64,000 bases of DNA from Thiotrichales bacterium. Its GTDB lineage: Bacteria > Pseudomonadota > Gammaproteobacteria > JAABTG01. A model generated the notes under the pieces. That model was not told where the DNA came from. It made no database searches and worked only from the letters and a program-made list of their open reading frames with translations. Below are positions 37,968-48,683 of this stretch, piece after piece; the first letter of the stretch is position 1; each line of letters starts with the position of its first letter. A program made the translations under genes and the position numbers. The DNA lies in assembly GCA_011389995.1 (NCBI GenBank), contig JAABTG010000004.1, positions 16,643 through 80,642 of the forward strand, written 5' to 3'.

Positions 37968-37991
37968 CGCTATATTAGGCGGGATATAACG
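37968..37991. promoter_or_regulatory. ModE box upstream of modEABC
   Basis: CGCTATAT-N8-ATATAACG, close to the E. coli ModE palindrome CGNTATATA-N6-TATATAACG. It is centred about 72 bp before the modE start, in a 241-nt intergenic region shared with the divergent icd gene. Confidence 0.75.
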
Positions 37992-38149
37992 AAAGGCAAG
38001 GGTCATCCGGGCACACCGCATTCCCAGGCCATGCCGGAGAGGCCATCGTCCCGCTTCCTCTACCGGGGCTTCCCTTTGCGAACCCGCCGAAACACCCATG
38101 TTAGACTTCGCACATGCCGAAATTTTAGAGAACCTTCAGGACAATAATC

Positions 38150-39409
<1,260 letters not shown>

Positions 39410-39614
39410 CCCTGCAAAAGCCCCCCGCCGCCTGCCTAGACTGGTTCTGGTAACGGCCGGCGGCGCCGGGACGGGTTCCATCCGCCGATTATCGGCACGC
39501 CCTTCGCAGCGGCCGCTTCTCCTACTATCCTTATTCCGGTAGGAGGGGTGCGGCAAAAGGGAACTCCCTGAGCTGCACGCCGTCAATCTAGATATAAGAG
39601 ACACCGTATTTCCC

Positions 39615-39935
39615 ATGGCTGATTTACCGGAACGCACCAATGACGATGACCTCGCCGTAGAAAAGGCGCGGCCGAAACTCAAGGTTCCCCCCCTGTTCAA
39701 TGTGATTCTGTTGAACGATGACTACACGCCGATGGATTTCGTGGTGGAGATCCTGGAGACCTTCTTCAACCTGCCGCGGGACAAGGCGACACGCATCATG
39801 CTGCAGATTCACACCGAGGGGCGGGGCACCTGCGGACAGTACACGCGGGAGATCGCCGAAACGAAGGTCCACCAGGTGAATATGCATTCCCGTGAACACC
39901 AGCACCCCCTGCTGTGCACCATGGAACCGGCCTGA
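39615..39935 (+). CDS. clpS: ATP-dependent Clp protease adaptor ClpS
   Basis: 106 residues. Family core [22 protein letters not shown] and [24 protein letters not shown]; the NDDYTPM and HTEG residues form the N-degron pocket. It delivers N-end-rule substrates to ClpAP and ends 27 nt before clpA. An AT-rich -10-like TATAAG (39593-39598) lies just upstream of the ATG; no strong ribosome site is visible. Confidence 0.95.
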   Translation: MADLPERTNDDDLAVEKARPKLKVPPLFNVILLNDDYTPMDFVVEILETFFNLPRDKATRIMLQIHTEGRGTCGQYTREIAETKVHQVNMHSREHQHPLLCTMEPA

Positions 39936-39962
39936 GCCGGAGACTGACTCTGGAGCGCCCAC

Positions 39963-42230
39963 ATGCTGAGTAAAGAACTCGAATACACGCTGAATTCCGC
40001 CTTCCGGGCGGCCCGTGACAAGCGCCATGAGTTCGTCACGGTCGAACACCTGCTGTTGGCCCTGGTGGACGAGCCGGCGGCCTCCAAAGTGCTGCGTTCC
40101 TGCGGTGCTGATCTCGACCGCCTGCGCGCCGAACTCCTGGAATTCGTGGATCAGAACACCCCCCTGCTGGGGCCCGACGAGGATCGCGAGACCCAGCCCA
40201 CCCTCGGCTTCCAGCGGGTGCTGCAGCGGGCGGTCTTCCACGTCCAGTCCTCGGGCAAGAAGGAGGTCACCGGTGCCAACGTGCTGGTGGCCATCTTCGG
40301 CGAAAGGGAATCCCAGGCCGTGTACTTCCTGTCCAAGCAGGATATTTCACGGCTCGACGTGGTGAAGTTCATCTCCCACGGCATCTCCAAGGTGTCGGGG
40401 GCCGAGGAGAGCGAGGAAGGAGGCCTGCCCGGCGACGACGAGAAGCCGGCCGAGGCGGGTTCCAACAGCCCCCTCGAGAACTACGCCATCAACCTCAACG
40501 AACAGGCCCTGCTGGGCAAGATAGACCCCCTCATCGGGCGCCGCGACGAGGTCCAGCGCACGGTGCAGATCCTGTGCCGGCGGCGCAAGAACAACCCCCT
40601 GTTCGTGGGCGAGGCGGGCGTCGGCAAGACGGCCATCGCCGAGGGCCTGGCCAAGATGGTGGTGGACGGCGCGGTGCCGGAGATCCTCTCCAATGCCGTC
40701 ATCTACAGCCTCGACCTGGGTGCCCTGCTGGCCGGCACCAAGTATCGCGGCGACTTCGAGAAGCGCCTCAAGGCCCTGCTGGCCCAGCTCCGCAAGGAGG
40801 AAGGGGCCGTCCTGTTCATCGACGAGATCCACACCATCATCGGTGCCGGGGCCGCCTCCGGCGGCGTCATGGACGCCTCCAACCTCATCAAACCCATGCT
40901 GGCCTCCGGCGAGCTCAAGTGTGTGGGCTCCACCACCTACCAGGAGTACCGCGGCATCTTCGAGAAGGACCGCGCCCTGGCCCGGCGTTTCCAGAAGATC
41001 GACATCAGCGAGCCCTCGGTGGACGATACGGTGAAGATCCTCGAGGGCCTGAAGTCCCGCTTCGAGGAGCACCACCAGGTGAAGTACTCCCGCCAGGCCC
41101 TGCGCACCGCCGCCGAGCTGGCGGACCGCTACATCAACGACCGTCACCTCCCCGACAAGGCCATCGACATCATCGACGAGGCCGGCGCCCGCCAGCGTCT
41201 GGTGCCGCCTTCCCGGCGCCGCAAGACCATCGGCGTGGGTGAGGTGGAATCCATCGTCGCGAAGATGGCCCGCATCCCGGAGAAGAGCGTGTCCCGCAAC
41301 GACAAGGATGTGCTGCGCAACCTCGAGCGCGATCTCAAGATGGTGGTCTACGGCCAGGAGGAGGCCATCTCCACCCTGGGTGCGGCCATCAAGATGACCC
41401 GTTCCGGCCTCGGCAACCAGGACAAGCCCATCGGCTCCTTCCTGTTCGCCGGCCCCACCGGCGTGGGCAAGACGGAGGTGACCCGGCAGATGGCCCGCAT
41501 CATGGGCATCGAGCTGGTACGCTTCGACATGTCCGAGTACATGGAGCGTCACACCGTGTCCCGGCTCATCGGTGCCCCCCCGGGCTACGTGGGCTTCGAC
41601 CAGGGCGGTCTGCTTACCGACGCCATCAACAAGCACCCCCATTCGGTGCTGTTGCTGGACGAGGTGGAGAAGGCCCATCCGGACGTCTTCAACCTGCTGT
41701 TGCAGGTGATGGACCACGGCACCCTCACCGACAACAACGGCCGCAAGGCGGATTTCCGCAACGTCATCCTGGTGATGACCACCAATGCCGGCGCCGAGCG
41801 CCTGAGCCGGGCCTCCATCGGCTTCACCCGCCAGGACCATACCGGTGATTCCAGGGAGGCCATCGAGAAGACCTTCACGCCGGAGTTCCGCAACCGGCTG
41901 GACGCCATCGTCGACTTCAAGCCCCTGGACCCCGCCACCATCGGCAGCGTCGTGGACAAGTTCGTGTTCGAGCTGGAGGCCCAGCTCCAGGACAAGAACG
42001 TCACCCTCGAGGTCTCCGAGGAGGCCCGGGCGTGGCTGGCCGCCAACGGCTACGACCCCCTCATGGGCGCGCGGCCCATGGCGCGGCTCATCCAGGAGAA
42101 GATCAAGAAGGGACTGGCGGAAGAGTTGCTCTTTGGCAAGCTGGAAAAGGGCGGCCACGTACGCATCGACAGCGACGGCGACGACATCGTCTTCGAGTTC
42201 GAGGTCGAGGAACTCGTCGGCGACCTCTGA
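39963..42230 (+). CDS. clpA: ATP-dependent Clp protease ATP-binding subunit ClpA
   Basis: 755 residues. Clp N-domain repeats, then AAA+ 1 (GEAGVGKTA Walker [10 protein letters not shown] Walker B) and AAA+ 2 ([22 protein letters not shown]) with sensor and C-terminal D2-small domain. The IGF-type ClpP-binding loop is seen as SIGFTRQD near residue 618. It lacks the ClpB middle coiled coil, so it is ClpA. It unfolds substrates for ClpP with ClpS as adaptor. Confidence 0.96.
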   Translation: MLSKELEYTLNSAFRAARDKRHEFVTVEHLLLALVDEPAASKVLRSCGADLDRLRAELLEFVDQNTPLLGPDEDRETQPTLGFQRVLQRAVFHVQSSGKKEVTGANVLVAIFGERESQAVYFLSKQDISRLDVVKFISHGISKVSGAEESEEGGLPGDDEKPAEAGSNSPLENYAINLNEQALLGKIDPLIGRRDEVQRTVQILCRRRKNNPLFVGEAGVGKTAIAEGLAKMVVDGAVPEILSNAVIYSLDLGALLAGTKYRGDFEKRLKALLAQLRKEEGAVLFIDEIHTIIGAGAASGGVMDASNLIKPMLASGELKCVGSTTYQEYRGIFEKDRALARRFQKIDISEPSVDDTVKILEGLKSRFEEHHQVKYSRQALRTAAELADRYINDRHLPDKAIDIIDEAGARQRLVPPSRRRKTIGVGEVESIVAKMARIPEKSVSRNDKDVLRNLERDLKMVVYGQEEAISTLGAAIKMTRSGLGNQDKPIGSFLFAGPTGVGKTEVTRQMARIMGIELVRFDMSEYMERHTVSRLIGAPPGYVGFDQGGLLTDAINKHPHSVLLLDEVEKAHPDVFNLLLQVMDHGTLTDNNGRKADFRNVILVMTTNAGAERLSRASIGFTRQDHTGDSREAIEKTFTPEFRNRLDAIVDFKPLDPATIGSVVDKFVFELEAQLQDKNVTLEVSEEARAWLAANGYDPLMGARPMARLIQEKIKKGLAEELLFGKLEKGGHVRIDSDGDDIVFEFEVEELVGDL

Positions 42231-42406
42231 ATCCCTCGTGGACGGGCCCGCGGACCCTGGCCGTCGCCATGGTCTTCGGGCCGATCTCCGGTTAAGGTAT
42301 GGCGATGGTGGGATGCCGCCTCCGCGGCGCCGGGGGGTCGGGCCGCGTCGGCCGTCCCCTCCTGGCCCCACCCGGCCCACGTAATCCTAACGAGGAAGGA
42401 GAACCC

Positions 42407-43045
42407 ATGAAAAAGCCATTTCTGGCGGCTACGGCAGTGCTCTTGTTCACGACGACCGCGGTTCAGGCCCAACCCTACGGCGCTCGCGGCTACCACCCCG
42501 CATACCCCCAGCAGGGCACTCCCCTGTCGCGACCCGCCCAGGCCCCGGCGGAGGTGGAGACCCCGGAACAGATCCTGCGCCAGGGGCTCGACCGCATGAA
42601 GGGCTTTCTGTCCCAGGGCGGACACAATCCCCAGGAGCTGCTGGCGTTTCTGGACAATGAGATAGCGCCCTATTTCGATTTCAAGCTCATGTCCCGCTGG
42701 GTATTGGGTCGCAGCTACAACCAGATGAGCGAGAGCCAGAAGAACGAGTTCACCCAGCGCCTCAAGGGCATGTTCTTCAGCGCCCTGGCCAAGAACCTCA
42801 AGGCCCTGTCCAGCCCGCCGCCCCGCATCGACATATTCGGCTCCCGCGCCCGACGCGACGCCCGTCAGGTCGCCGTCGGTGCCCTGGTGCGTGGCTCCAT
42901 GTACGAACGGCCGGTGCGTCTGCAGTTCCGCTTCTATCGCGGCAAGTCGGGCTGGAAGGTCTTCGACGTCACCGCCAACGGCATCAGCGCCGTCAGCTAT
43001 TATCGTCAGCAGTTCAACCAGATGCGCCAACCCTACTACCGCTAG
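42407..43045 (+). CDS. MlaC/Ttg2D-family phospholipid-binding periplasmic protein
   Basis: 212 residues from ATG 42407 (GAGGAAGGAG site). The signal peptide ends near TTAVQAQ. The MlaC fold is visible as FLDNEIAPYFDFKLMSRWVLG and the late YRGKSGWKVFDVTANGISAVSYYRQQFNQ. MlaC shuttles phospholipids between the outer-membrane MlaA complex and the inner-membrane MlaFEDB complex. No other mla gene is near, so this is an orphan copy. A strong hairpin with T-run follows the stop. Confidence 0.85.
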   Translation: MKKPFLAATAVLLFTTTAVQAQPYGARGYHPAYPQQGTPLSRPAQAPAEVETPEQILRQGLDRMKGFLSQGGHNPQELLAFLDNEIAPYFDFKLMSRWVLGRSYNQMSESQKNEFTQRLKGMFFSALAKNLKALSSPPPRIDIFGSRARRDARQVAVGALVRGSMYERPVRLQFRFYRGKSGWKVFDVTANGISAVSYYRQQFNQMRQPYYR

Positions 43046-43073
43046 GCCCGAGGCCGCGGTCCCCGCCGGGGGA

Positions 43074-43113
43074 CCGTTCGTCGCGGAGGCCGGTCCCCCG
43101 CGGCGAACGGTTT
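43074..43113 (+). terminator. Large hairpin with short T-run after MlaC-like gene
   Basis: CCGTTCGTCGCGG pairs with CCGCGGCGAACGG (12 of 13 bp), followed by TTT. A second 8-bp stem CGGTCCCC/GGGGACCG lies immediately upstream and overlaps its left arm. Confidence 0.5.
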
Positions 43114-43254
43114 CATAAGCCCCGCCGGCTCCGGCGGAGCCAGGCGTTGGCCGGAACGGACCCGAACAGCAGGGGGGAACGGCCGCTGCTGCCTCCTGAC
43201 CCCGGCCCCGGCCCCCGGCCCCGCCGCAGGATAGCCACAGGGAGGATGCCGTCC

Positions 43255-43848
43255 ATGAAAGACCTCCACGAGGAACGCGCCAGGACATCATGGTCCCGGT
43301 CATGGTCCCGATCATGGTCCATGAGCCGCGCGCTCCCGGGGCTGTTCGTCGCCCTTACCCTGTTGTTGGCAGCCCCCTGGGGGCGCGCGGCCCCAGGTAG
43401 TGGCGCCACCGTGGTGGAACCGCCCTATGAGGACCCGAAGGTGGTGGTGGACTTCTACTTCGACCGCCCCGAAAAGGCCGCCACCGCCCTGCACTGGCTG
43501 CGTGCCTTCATCAACCCCCTGATGGAAGAGCCCTACGGCATGGCGCCGGAATTCATGAGCATCGTGGTGGTGATCCACGGCACCGAACTGGTCACGGTGG
43601 CCACCAGGAACTATGAGAAGTACAAGACCATCGTGGACCGCATGAAGTACTACGCCCAGCTGGGGGTTAAATTCCGCGTATGCGGACTGGCGGCGGAGGA
43701 TTACGGCTACACGCCGGCGGATCTCCAGGACTTCATCGAAGTGGCGCCGTCGGCCATGACCGAGCTGGTCCACTGGCAACAGCAGGGCTACGCGCTGCTG
43801 ATCCCCCAGGTGCCGGAAAAGCATTTCACCATCGAAGAAATCCGCTGA
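43255..43848 (+). CDS. Exported DsrE-family protein
   Basis: 197 residues from ATG 43255, 8 nt after AGGGAGG. A later start at 43321 (MSRALPGLF) would give a cleaner signal peptide ending at WGRAAPG. The mature part resembles DsrE/DsrF-like proteins: KVVVDFYFDRPEKAATALHWL, MSIVVVIHGTELVTV and VKFRVCGLAAEDYGYTPADL, with one conserved Cys. DsrE relatives move sulfane sulfur in sulfur-oxidising bacteria. The N-terminus contains a repeated WSRS motif encoded by a 12-bp tandem repeat at 43288-43323. Confidence 0.72.
   Translation: MKDLHEERARTSWSRSWSRSWSMSRALPGLFVALTLLLAAPWGRAAPGSGATVVEPPYEDPKVVVDFYFDRPEKAATALHWLRAFINPLMEEPYGMAPEFMSIVVVIHGTELVTVATRNYEKYKTIVDRMKYYAQLGVKFRVCGLAAEDYGYTPADLQDFIEVAPSAMTELVHWQQQGYALLIPQVPEKHFTIEEIR
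43288..43323 (+). repeat. 12-bp tandem repeat inside DsrE-like leader
   Basis: About three copies of ATCATGGTCCCG with small changes, coding WSR-SWSR-SWSM. It sits just before the hydrophobic part of the signal sequence. Each copy contains ATG in another frame. Confidence 0.6.
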
Positions 43849-43866
43849 CGCGCCGCGGAGCGGCGC

Positions 43867-44056
43867 GAATTTTGAATTCTTAATTTTGAATCTTGAATTG
43901 GGGTGGCGCGTCGCTGCGCTCGCGCCTCTTTTATTGAGGAAAACTCGTTGGTTGAACCCCTTCCCCACGCACTAAACGACAGTCTCGCTGTTTCAAGGAC
44001 TTGCGAGCGCCAGCGAGCGCATCAATTCAAAATTCATAATTCAAAATTCAAAATTG
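43867..44056. mobile_element. MITE-like element with AT-rich 34-bp inverted termini
   Basis: The left end (43867-43900, GAATTTTGAATTCTTAAT...) and right end (44023-44056) are inverted copies matching at 29 of 34 positions. Each is made of TTTTGAATT-type units, in sharp contrast to the GC-rich surroundings. The 122-bp core has smaller inverted pieces (GCGCTCGCGCC and TTGCGAGCGCC) and no coding sequence. No transposase is present; no clear target-site duplication is visible. Confidence 0.6.
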
Positions 44057-44145
44057 CATTTCATCCCCGCCCCCTATCCGCCGCCCTATCCTGCTAAGAT
44101 CCCGCTCCCTTGAAACCCCATCGCCATGCGATGCAGGAGGATGAA

Positions 44146-44382
44146 ATGCCCAACCCTCGATGTGCCGGCACCGCTCCGCTGGTGCTGGACCTGGAACCCG
44201 GCAGTTACTTCTGGTGCGCCTGTGGCCGTTCCGCCAACCAGCCCTTCTGTGACGGCTCCCACGCCGGCACCGGCATCACGCCGTTGATGTTCACCGTGAC
44301 CGAGCAGCGCAAGCGCGGCTACTGCGTCTGCAAACAGACCGCCACTCCACCCTACTGCGACGGCAGCCACAAGGGGCTGTAG
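44146..44382 (+). CDS. Double CDGSH iron-sulfur domain protein
   Basis: 78 residues from ATG 44146 (GCAGGAGG site). Two complete CDGSH motifs, CACGRSANQPFCDGSH and CVCKQTATPPYCDGSH, each providing 3 Cys and 1 His for a [2Fe-2S] cluster. This two-motif cytoplasmic form is common in proteobacteria; the role is probably electron transfer or redox/iron sensing, not established. It lies 37 nt upstream of mfd. Confidence 0.9.
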   Translation: MPNPRCAGTAPLVLDLEPGSYFWCACGRSANQPFCDGSHAGTGITPLMFTVTEQRKRGYCVCKQTATPPYCDGSHKGL

Positions 44383-44419
44383 CCCTGGCGACGTTCCCCG
44401 GGCCCACCATCACACCCCC

Positions 44420-47400
44420 ATGTTGAATCCATTTCATCCCCCGAGCCCGGCCGACGCCGGCCAGCCGGCCCATTGGAGCCGGCTGTATGGCGGCGCCGGC
44501 GGCCTGGCCATCGCCCGGGCCGCCGCGGAGCATCAGGGGCCGTTGCTGGTGGTGGCACCGGATTCCCTGGCGGCGGCGCGCCTGGAGGCGGAGATCCGTT
44601 TCTTCGGCGACCCCGGGGATGACCTGCCAGTGCTGCATTTCCCGGACTGGGAGACCCTGCCCTACGACCCCTTCTCCCCCCACCAGGACATCATCTCCGA
44701 GCGCCTGTCGGTGCTGGTGCGGCTGGCGGGGCTGGATCGGGGCGTGCTGGTGGTGCCGGTGAACACCCTCATGGTGCGCCTGCCCCCCCGCAGCCACATC
44801 GACGGCCACAGCCTGGTGCTGGACCGCGGCCAGCGCTTCGACGTGGAGGCCATGCGCCTGCGCCTGGAGAAGAGCGGCTACCGCTGCGTCAGCCAGGTCA
44901 TGGAGCACGGGGAATTCGCCGTGCGCGGTGCCATCTTCGACCTGTTCCCCATGGGCAGTTCCGCACCCTATCGCATCGACCTCTTCGACGACGAGATCGA
45001 GACCCTGCGCCAGTTCGATCCCGAGACCCAGCGTTCCCTGCAGCAGGTGGATTCCATCCGCCTGTTGCCGGCCCGGGAGTTTCCCCTCGACGAGGACGCC
45101 ATCAGCACCTTCCGCCAGGCCTGGCGCCGCGAGTTCGAGGGCGACCCCAGTCGCTGTGGCATCTACCGGGACGTCTCCAACGGTCATGCACCGCCGGGGG
45201 TGGAGTATTACCTGCCCCTGTTCTTCGCCCACACCCAGACCCTGTTCGACTACCTGCCGGACCACAGCCTGGCGGTGGTGCTCGGAGAGGCCGCCGGCGG
45301 GGCCGAGACCTTCTGGCGGGAGGCGGAGGAACGCTACGAAAACCGCCGCCATGACCGCGAGCAGCCGCTGCTCCCACCGGCGCACCTGTTCCTCCGGCCG
45401 CGGGACATCGAGGCACGACTGGACCGTCTGCCCCGCGTCGACCTCTCCACCTTCGAGGACCCGGCGACCCAGGCGGCCAACTTCGCCACCCGCGCCCCCG
45501 TCGCGCTGCCCGTGGAGGCCCGGGCCGCGGATCCCCTCGGCCACTTCAGGCGTTTCCGGGACGCCTTCGGCGGGCGCATCCTGCTGGCGGCCGAAAGCGC
45601 GGGGCGCCGTGAGGCCCTGCTGGAGACCTTTGCCGATAACGGCCTGCGCCCGGAGGTGGTCGCCGACTGGCAGGCCTTCGTAGCAGGCGCCATGGACCTG
45701 GCCATCACCGTGGCCGAGCTGGAGCAGGGACTGGTCATCGAAGAGCCTGCCCTGGCCGTGGTCACCGAGTCCCAGCTCTTCGGTGCCCGCGCCGCCCAGC
45801 GCCGCCGCCGCAGCGCCACCACCCGGGACGCCGAGGCGGTGGTGCGCAACCTCACGGAGTTGCGGGAAGGCGCCGCGGTGGTGCACGAGGACCATGGCGT
45901 GGGCCGCTACCTCGGCCTCGCCACCCTCGACGTGGGGGGCATGTCCAACGAGTTCCTGCACCTGGAGTACGCGGGCGGCGACAAGCTCTACGTGCCCGTC
46001 TCCTCCCTCCATCTCATCAGCCGCTACACCGGCACCGACCCGGACAGCGCCCCCCTCCACCGCCTGGGCAGCGGCCAATGGCAGAAGGCCAAGCGCAAGG
46101 CCGCCGAGAAGGCCTGGGACGTGGCGGCCGAGTTGCTGGACCTCCAGGCCCGCCGCGCCGCCCGGCCGGGCCATGCCTTCGACATCGACGACGGTCACTA
46201 CCGCGCCTTCGCCCAGGCCTTCCCCTTCGAGGAGACACCGGACCAGCAGAGCGCCATCGAGCAGGTGGTGGCCGACATGCGGGCCGATCGCCCCATGGAC
46301 CGCCTGGTGTGCGGCGACGTCGGCTTCGGCAAGACCGAGGTGGCCATGCGGGCCGCCTTCATCGCCGTCCAGGGCGGGCGCCAGGTGGCCGTGCTGGTGC
46401 CCACCACCCTCCTCACCCAGCAGCATTATCAGAACTTCCGCGACCGCTTCGCCGACTGGCCGGTACGCATCGAGCAGCTGTCGCGCTTTCGCTCCAAGAA
46501 GGAGCAGACAGCCACCCTCAAGGCCCTGGCGGATGGCCGCGTCGACATCGTCATCGGCACCCACAAGCTGCTGGGCAGCGACATCGGCTTCAAGCATCTC
46601 GGCCTGGTGGTCATCGACGAGGAGCACCGTTTCGGGGTGCGCCACAAGGAACGCTTCAAGGCCCTGCGGGCGGAGGTGGACATCCTCACCCTCACCGCCA
46701 CCCCCATCCCCCGCACCCTCAACATGGCCATGTCGGGCATGCGGGACCTGTCCCTCATCGCCACCCCGCCGGCCAAGCGGCTGTCCATCAAGACCTTCGT
46801 CCAGCAATGGGACAGTACGGTGGTGCGCGAGGCCTGCCAGCGCGAGCTGCGCCGTGGCGGACAGGTGTTCTTCCTCCATAACGAGGTGGACACCATCCCG
46901 CGTATCGCCCGCGAGGTAGCGGAGCTGGTGCCCGAGGCGGCGGTGGGCATCGCCCACGGCCAGATGCCGGAGCGGGACCTGGAGCGGGTGATGCTGGATT
47001 TCTACCATCGGCGCTTCAACGTGCTGGTGTGCACCACCATCATCGAAACGGGCATCGACATCCCCACCGCCAACACCATCGTCATCAACCGCGCCGACCG
47101 CTTCGGCCTGGCCCAGCTACACCAGCTGCGGGGCCGCGTGGGGCGCTCCCATCACCGTGCCTACGCCTACCTGCTGGTGCCCCATCCCAAGGCCATGACG
47201 GCGGATGCCGTAAAGCGGCTGGAGGCGGTGGAGTCCCTGGAGGACCTGGGCGTGGGCTTCACCCTGGCCACCCACGACCTGGAGATCCGCGGCGCCGGTG
47301 AGCTGCTGGGCCAGGATCAGAGCGGCCAGATACACGAGGTGGGCTTTTCCATGTACGCGGAGCTGCTGGAACGGGCGGTGGCGGCCCTCAAGGCCGGCCG

Positions 47401-47878
47401 CAGCCCCCAGCTCGACCGCCCCCTGGACCATGGCACCGAGGTGGACCTGCACGTCCCCGCCATCATCCCCGACACCTACGTGCCCGACGTCCACACCCGC
47501 CTCATCACCTACAAGCGCATCGCCGCCGCCGATTCCCTGGAGGCTCTGAAAGACCTCAAGGTGGAGATGATCGACCGCTTCGGCCTGCTGCCGGAGCAGA
47601 CCCAGACCCTGTTCCGTATCACCGAACTCAAGCTCCGGGCCACGCCCCTGGGGGTGCGCAAGGTGGACGTGGGCAACGCCGGCGGGCGCATCATCTTCGA
47701 CGAGCAACCCAACGTGGATCCCGTGGCCATCATCAACCTCATCCAGCGCCGACCCGACGAGTTTCGTCTCGAGGGCAGCGACCGTCTGCGCCTGCTCGGT
47801 GACATGCCGGACCTGGACAGCCGCATCCACGCTCTGGAAGGCGTCTTCGACCATCTCACCTCCACCGCGGCGGCGTGA
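44420..47878 (+). CDS. mfd: Transcription-repair coupling factor
   Basis: 1152 residues, typical length. UvrB-homology module at the N-terminus, RNAP-interaction domain (about 470-540), then the translocase: Walker A GDVGFGKTEVAMRAAF, DEEH box VVIDEEHRFGV, SAT-like TATPIPRTLNM, and the TRG motif region with GRVGRSHHRAYAYLL. It displaces RNA polymerase stalled at lesions and recruits UvrA. The next gene, csiV, follows after 6 nt, a known gammaproteobacterial pairing. An opposite-strand ORF of 905 codons is a shadow. Confidence 0.97.
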   Translation: MLNPFHPPSPADAGQPAHWSRLYGGAGGLAIARAAAEHQGPLLVVAPDSLAAARLEAEIRFFGDPGDDLPVLHFPDWETLPYDPFSPHQDIISERLSVLVRLAGLDRGVLVVPVNTLMVRLPPRSHIDGHSLVLDRGQRFDVEAMRLRLEKSGYRCVSQVMEHGEFAVRGAIFDLFPMGSSAPYRIDLFDDEIETLRQFDPETQRSLQQVDSIRLLPAREFPLDEDAISTFRQAWRREFEGDPSRCGIYRDVSNGHAPPGVEYYLPLFFAHTQTLFDYLPDHSLAVVLGEAAGGAETFWREAEERYENRRHDREQPLLPPAHLFLRPRDIEARLDRLPRVDLSTFEDPATQAANFATRAPVALPVEARAADPLGHFRRFRDAFGGRILLAAESAGRREALLETFADNGLRPEVVADWQAFVAGAMDLAITVAELEQGLVIEEPALAVVTESQLFGARAAQRRRRSATTRDAEAVVRNLTELREGAAVVHEDHGVGRYLGLATLDVGGMSNEFLHLEYAGGDKLYVPVSSLHLISRYTGTDPDSAPLHRLGSGQWQKAKRKAAEKAWDVAAELLDLQARRAARPGHAFDIDDGHYRAFAQAFPFEETPDQQSAIEQVVADMRADRPMDRLVCGDVGFGKTEVAMRAAFIAVQGGRQVAVLVPTTLLTQQHYQNFRDRFADWPVRIEQLSRFRSKKEQTATLKALADGRVDIVIGTHKLLGSDIGFKHLGLVVIDEEHRFGVRHKERFKALRAEVDILTLTATPIPRTLNMAMSGMRDLSLIATPPAKRLSIKTFVQQWDSTVVREACQRELRRGGQVFFLHNEVDTIPRIAREVAELVPEAAVGIAHGQMPERDLERVMLDFYHRRFNVLVCTTIIETGIDIPTANTIVINRADRFGLAQLHQLRGRVGRSHHRAYAYLLVPHPKAMTADAVKRLEAVESLEDLGVGFTLATHDLEIRGAGELLGQDQSGQIHEVGFSMYAELLERAVAALKAGRSPQLDRPLDHGTEVDLHVPAIIPDTYVPDVHTRLITYKRIAAADSLEALKDLKVEMIDRFGLLPEQTQTLFRITELKLRATPLGVRKVDVGNAGGRIIFDEQPNVDPVAIINLIQRRPDEFRLEGSDRLRLLGDMPDLDSRIHALEGVFDHLTSTAAA

Positions 47879-47884
47879 CGGGTT

Positions 47885-48682
47885 ATGATCGGCGCCATGG
47901 CAAGGCCCCGTCGACTCATTCCCCTGCTGCTGGCCGCCACGGCCTGGCTGGCCCCGGCATCCGTACACCCCCAGGACTCCGCCGAGGCCCCCTGGTTCAC
48001 CGTGGAGGTGGTGGTGTTCGCCCACAACGCCGGCGGCGGCCTCACCGAGGAGATCTGGCCCGCGACGCCGGGCCGCCCGGACCTCACGAACGCCGTCGCC
48101 CTGACCCCCGATGGCACGCCCCTGCTGGACTCCGCCCCCGGAGAGCCGCCATCACTCCTCCCCGCAGGGGCCGACGGGCGCCAGCTCGGGGGCATCGTCA
48201 GAGCCCTCAAGCGCTCGTCGGCCTACGACCCCCTGGTCCACCTGGCCTGGCGCCAGGCCGGGCTCGACAGGCGTCGGGCCCTGCCCATCCAGGTGCGGGT
48301 GGGCCCGCCCGACGAACCACCGCTGCTGGAAGGGACCCTGCGGGTCCACCTCTCCCGCTATCTGCACCTCAGCGCCGACCTGGTATATGCCCGCGACGTC
48401 CCGCCGGAGGGGGCCGACGAGGCCGCCGTCGCGGCGGACCAGGGGGCGCCATTGGATGGGGGTGCATCGGCGCCCCGCCGCGACACCGCCCTGTTCCGGC
48501 TGAACCAGAGCCGGCGCATGCGCTCCGGTGAGATCCACTACGTGGACCACCCCGTCTTCGGCATCATCGCCGAGATCCGACCCCACGAGTTTGCCGCGGC
48601 GGACACCCCGGCGCCCGACAGCGCCCCATCCACGGCGGTGCCGGCCGGCACACCCTCCACCGCGGCGGCCACCACCCCGTGA
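47885..48682 (+). CDS. csiV: CsiV-family protein
   Basis: 265 residues (second in-frame ATG at 47897). The signal peptide ends near APASVHPQD. The CsiV/DUF3530-like core is seen as WFTVEVVVFAHN and a late RRMRSGEIHYVDHPVFGIIAEIRPHE. In Vibrio CsiV is a periplasmic peptidoglycan-binding protein lying beside mfd and acting with LpoA-like functions. The C-terminal 25 residues are an Ala/Thr/Pro-rich tail. It ends 1 nt before the transglycosylase ATG. Confidence 0.75.
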   Translation: MIGAMARPRRLIPLLLAATAWLAPASVHPQDSAEAPWFTVEVVVFAHNAGGGLTEEIWPATPGRPDLTNAVALTPDGTPLLDSAPGEPPSLLPAGADGRQLGGIVRALKRSSAYDPLVHLAWRQAGLDRRRALPIQVRVGPPDEPPLLEGTLRVHLSRYLHLSADLVYARDVPPEGADEAAVAADQGAPLDGGASAPRRDTALFRLNQSRRMRSGEIHYVDHPVFGIIAEIRPHEFAAADTPAPDSAPSTAVPAGTPSTAAATTP

Positions 48683-48683
48683 C

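Noticed and set aside
44291..47008. 905-codon minus-strand ORF opposite mfd
   Set aside because: mfd motifs are complete on the plus strand; the shadow is low-complexity His/Gly/Ala-rich.
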